In this document: piece after piece, positions 55,205 through 56,000 of the stretch | Layout of the letters: each line of letters opens with the position of its first letter | Position numbering within the stretch: position 1 is the first letter of the stretch | Assembly: GCA_009760855.2 (NCBI GenBank) | Contig: WPIO01000049.1 | Span: 1,262,501-1,318,500 of the forward strand | DNA: 56,000 nucleotides | From: Cristatella mucedo | Taxonomy: Eukaryota > Bryozoa > Phylactolaemata > Cristatellidae | Reading direction: 5' to 3' | Translations under genes and position numbers: made by a program | Notes under the pieces: model-generated | Told to the model about the DNA's origin: nothing | The model's input: only the letters and a program-made list of their open reading frames with translations | Databases searched by the model: none

Positions 55205-55588
55205 GAGAGCCTGGAGAGGTCGGCGACCCTGGTGACGACGGCCTCACTGCCTACGGCCAGAAGGGTGACGAAGGACTCCGAGGTGTACCTGGACTCGCCG
55301 GCTTCGCCGGCCCCAAAGGAGAGACGGGCGTGAAAGGCGCCAAGGGCGATCGCGGCTCCGACGGCATCAGCGGTGTCCCTGGGCCGGCGGGCGACAAGGG
55401 CGAGCCCGGGCCGGCCGGATCGAAAGGCCTGCCCGGACCGACGGGACAGGCTGGCGCCGACGGCCGGAGAGGCGCCAAGGGTCAGCCCGGGCTGACGGGT
55501 GTAACCGGCGCGACCGGCAAGACGGGTCTGCCGGGCGACCAGGGACTGCAGGGCGTCCCTGGCACAAAGGGGCCCAAGGGCGAACCAG
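55205..55588 (+). CDS. COL4A: Collagen IV exon 24: longest complete helix exon
   Basis: This exon spans 384 bp, phase 1 to 1, residues 1226-1353 plus one base. The acceptor is CCCTGTCTTGCAG|GA, 35 bases after a half-kilobase CT microsatellite. The donor is CCAG|GTGAGT. It encodes EPGEVGDPGDDG, the small interruption GLTAYGQK, then a long unbroken helix to GPKGEP. The next intron is 152 bp. Confidence 0.97.
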
Positions 55589-55740
55589 GTGAGTGTATGC
55601 CTCGCTGACCGCCGGCCCCAGCTGCATGAGTGGTTGACTTGCAGCCCCAGCTACCCGCCCCCCCCCCGGCTCAAGTGCAGAGTTTGAAGCGGTCAGATGG
55701 CCGAACCGGATGCTCATCGTTCCTCTCCTTCTCATCTCAG

Positions 55741-56000
55741 GGAAGAGTGGCTCGCCCGGCCAGCCGGGTGACAGCGGTCCTCGAGGGTCTATCGGCAGCA
55801 AGGGCGACATTGGCCTACGGGGAGACGCCGGAGAGCCGGGCCGCGACGGTCCAGACGGTGAGGAGGGCGACCTAGGCGAGAAGGGCTCGCTCGGAGAATC
55901 GGTGGTGGTGACCGGAGCTCGCGGGTCAAAGGGCGACAAGGGGTCGCAGGGCCTGGATGGCCTCGTAGGGCTGCAAGGACGAGTGGGACTTGCCGGCTTT
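55741..56000 (+). CDS. COL4A: Collagen IV exon 25 (runs off the window)
   Basis: At least 260 bp, entering in phase 1, residues 1354-1440. The acceptor is CTTCTCATCTCAG|GG. It encodes KSGSPGQPGDSGPRG onward, has the interruption GESVVVTG, and ends in frame at GLAGF at the window edge. It contains R-G-D (GLRGDAG). The helix has reached about full length, so NC1 exons should follow closely. Confidence 0.95.

Overview
The window is animal (metazoan) nuclear DNA. It carries one spliced protein-coding gene on the + strand, with 25 recognisable exons, GT-AG introns, long simple-sequence repeats, tRNA-derived SINEs and 3' ends of non-LTR retrotransposons. The species cannot be fixed from the sequence. 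The LINE reverse-transcriptase tails resemble the L2/CR1 group and would fit a marine invertebrate or a basal chordate, but that is only an impression.

The gene encodes a type IV (basement-membrane) collagen alpha chain. Exon 1 (ends 12682) encodes a signal-peptide-like segment. Exon 2 (20756-20821) encodes the four-cysteine start of the 7S domain. Exons 3-25 (27682 to the window end) encode Gly-X-Y triplets with about 17 short interruptions. From exon 2 to base 56000 the spliced reading frame is exactly 4320 bases, or 1440 codons, without a stop, and every junction keeps phase. That is about the whole 7S plus triple-helix length of known type IV chains. The C-terminal NC1 domain, the stop codon and the 3' UTR are therefore expected just beyond 56000. 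In the entries below residues are numbered from the first codon of exon 2.

Layout: 1-6560 is intergenic or upstream DNA with LINE-A and SINE-C copies, a TA microsatellite and a 10-bp minisatellite. 6560-10520 is GC-rich DNA with no recognisable gene. 10720-12550 is a CpG-dense, promoter-like stretch with CCAAT boxes and a perfect palindrome. Intron 1 (8.1 kb) and intron 2 (6.9 kb) are repeat-rich. From 27.7 to 56 kb exons alternate with introns holding LINE-A, LINE-B, SINE-C and SINE-D copies and very long CT/GA microsatellites.

Points worth attention: the signal-peptide exon has no ATG in its open frame. Complementary GA and CT microsatellite blocks flank exon 2, exon 16 and exon 23. SINE-D shares its 3' tail, including a hairpin, with LINE-A, which suggests a SINE-LINE partnership. 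No second collagen gene is visible on the minus strand, although type IV genes are often paired head-to-head.
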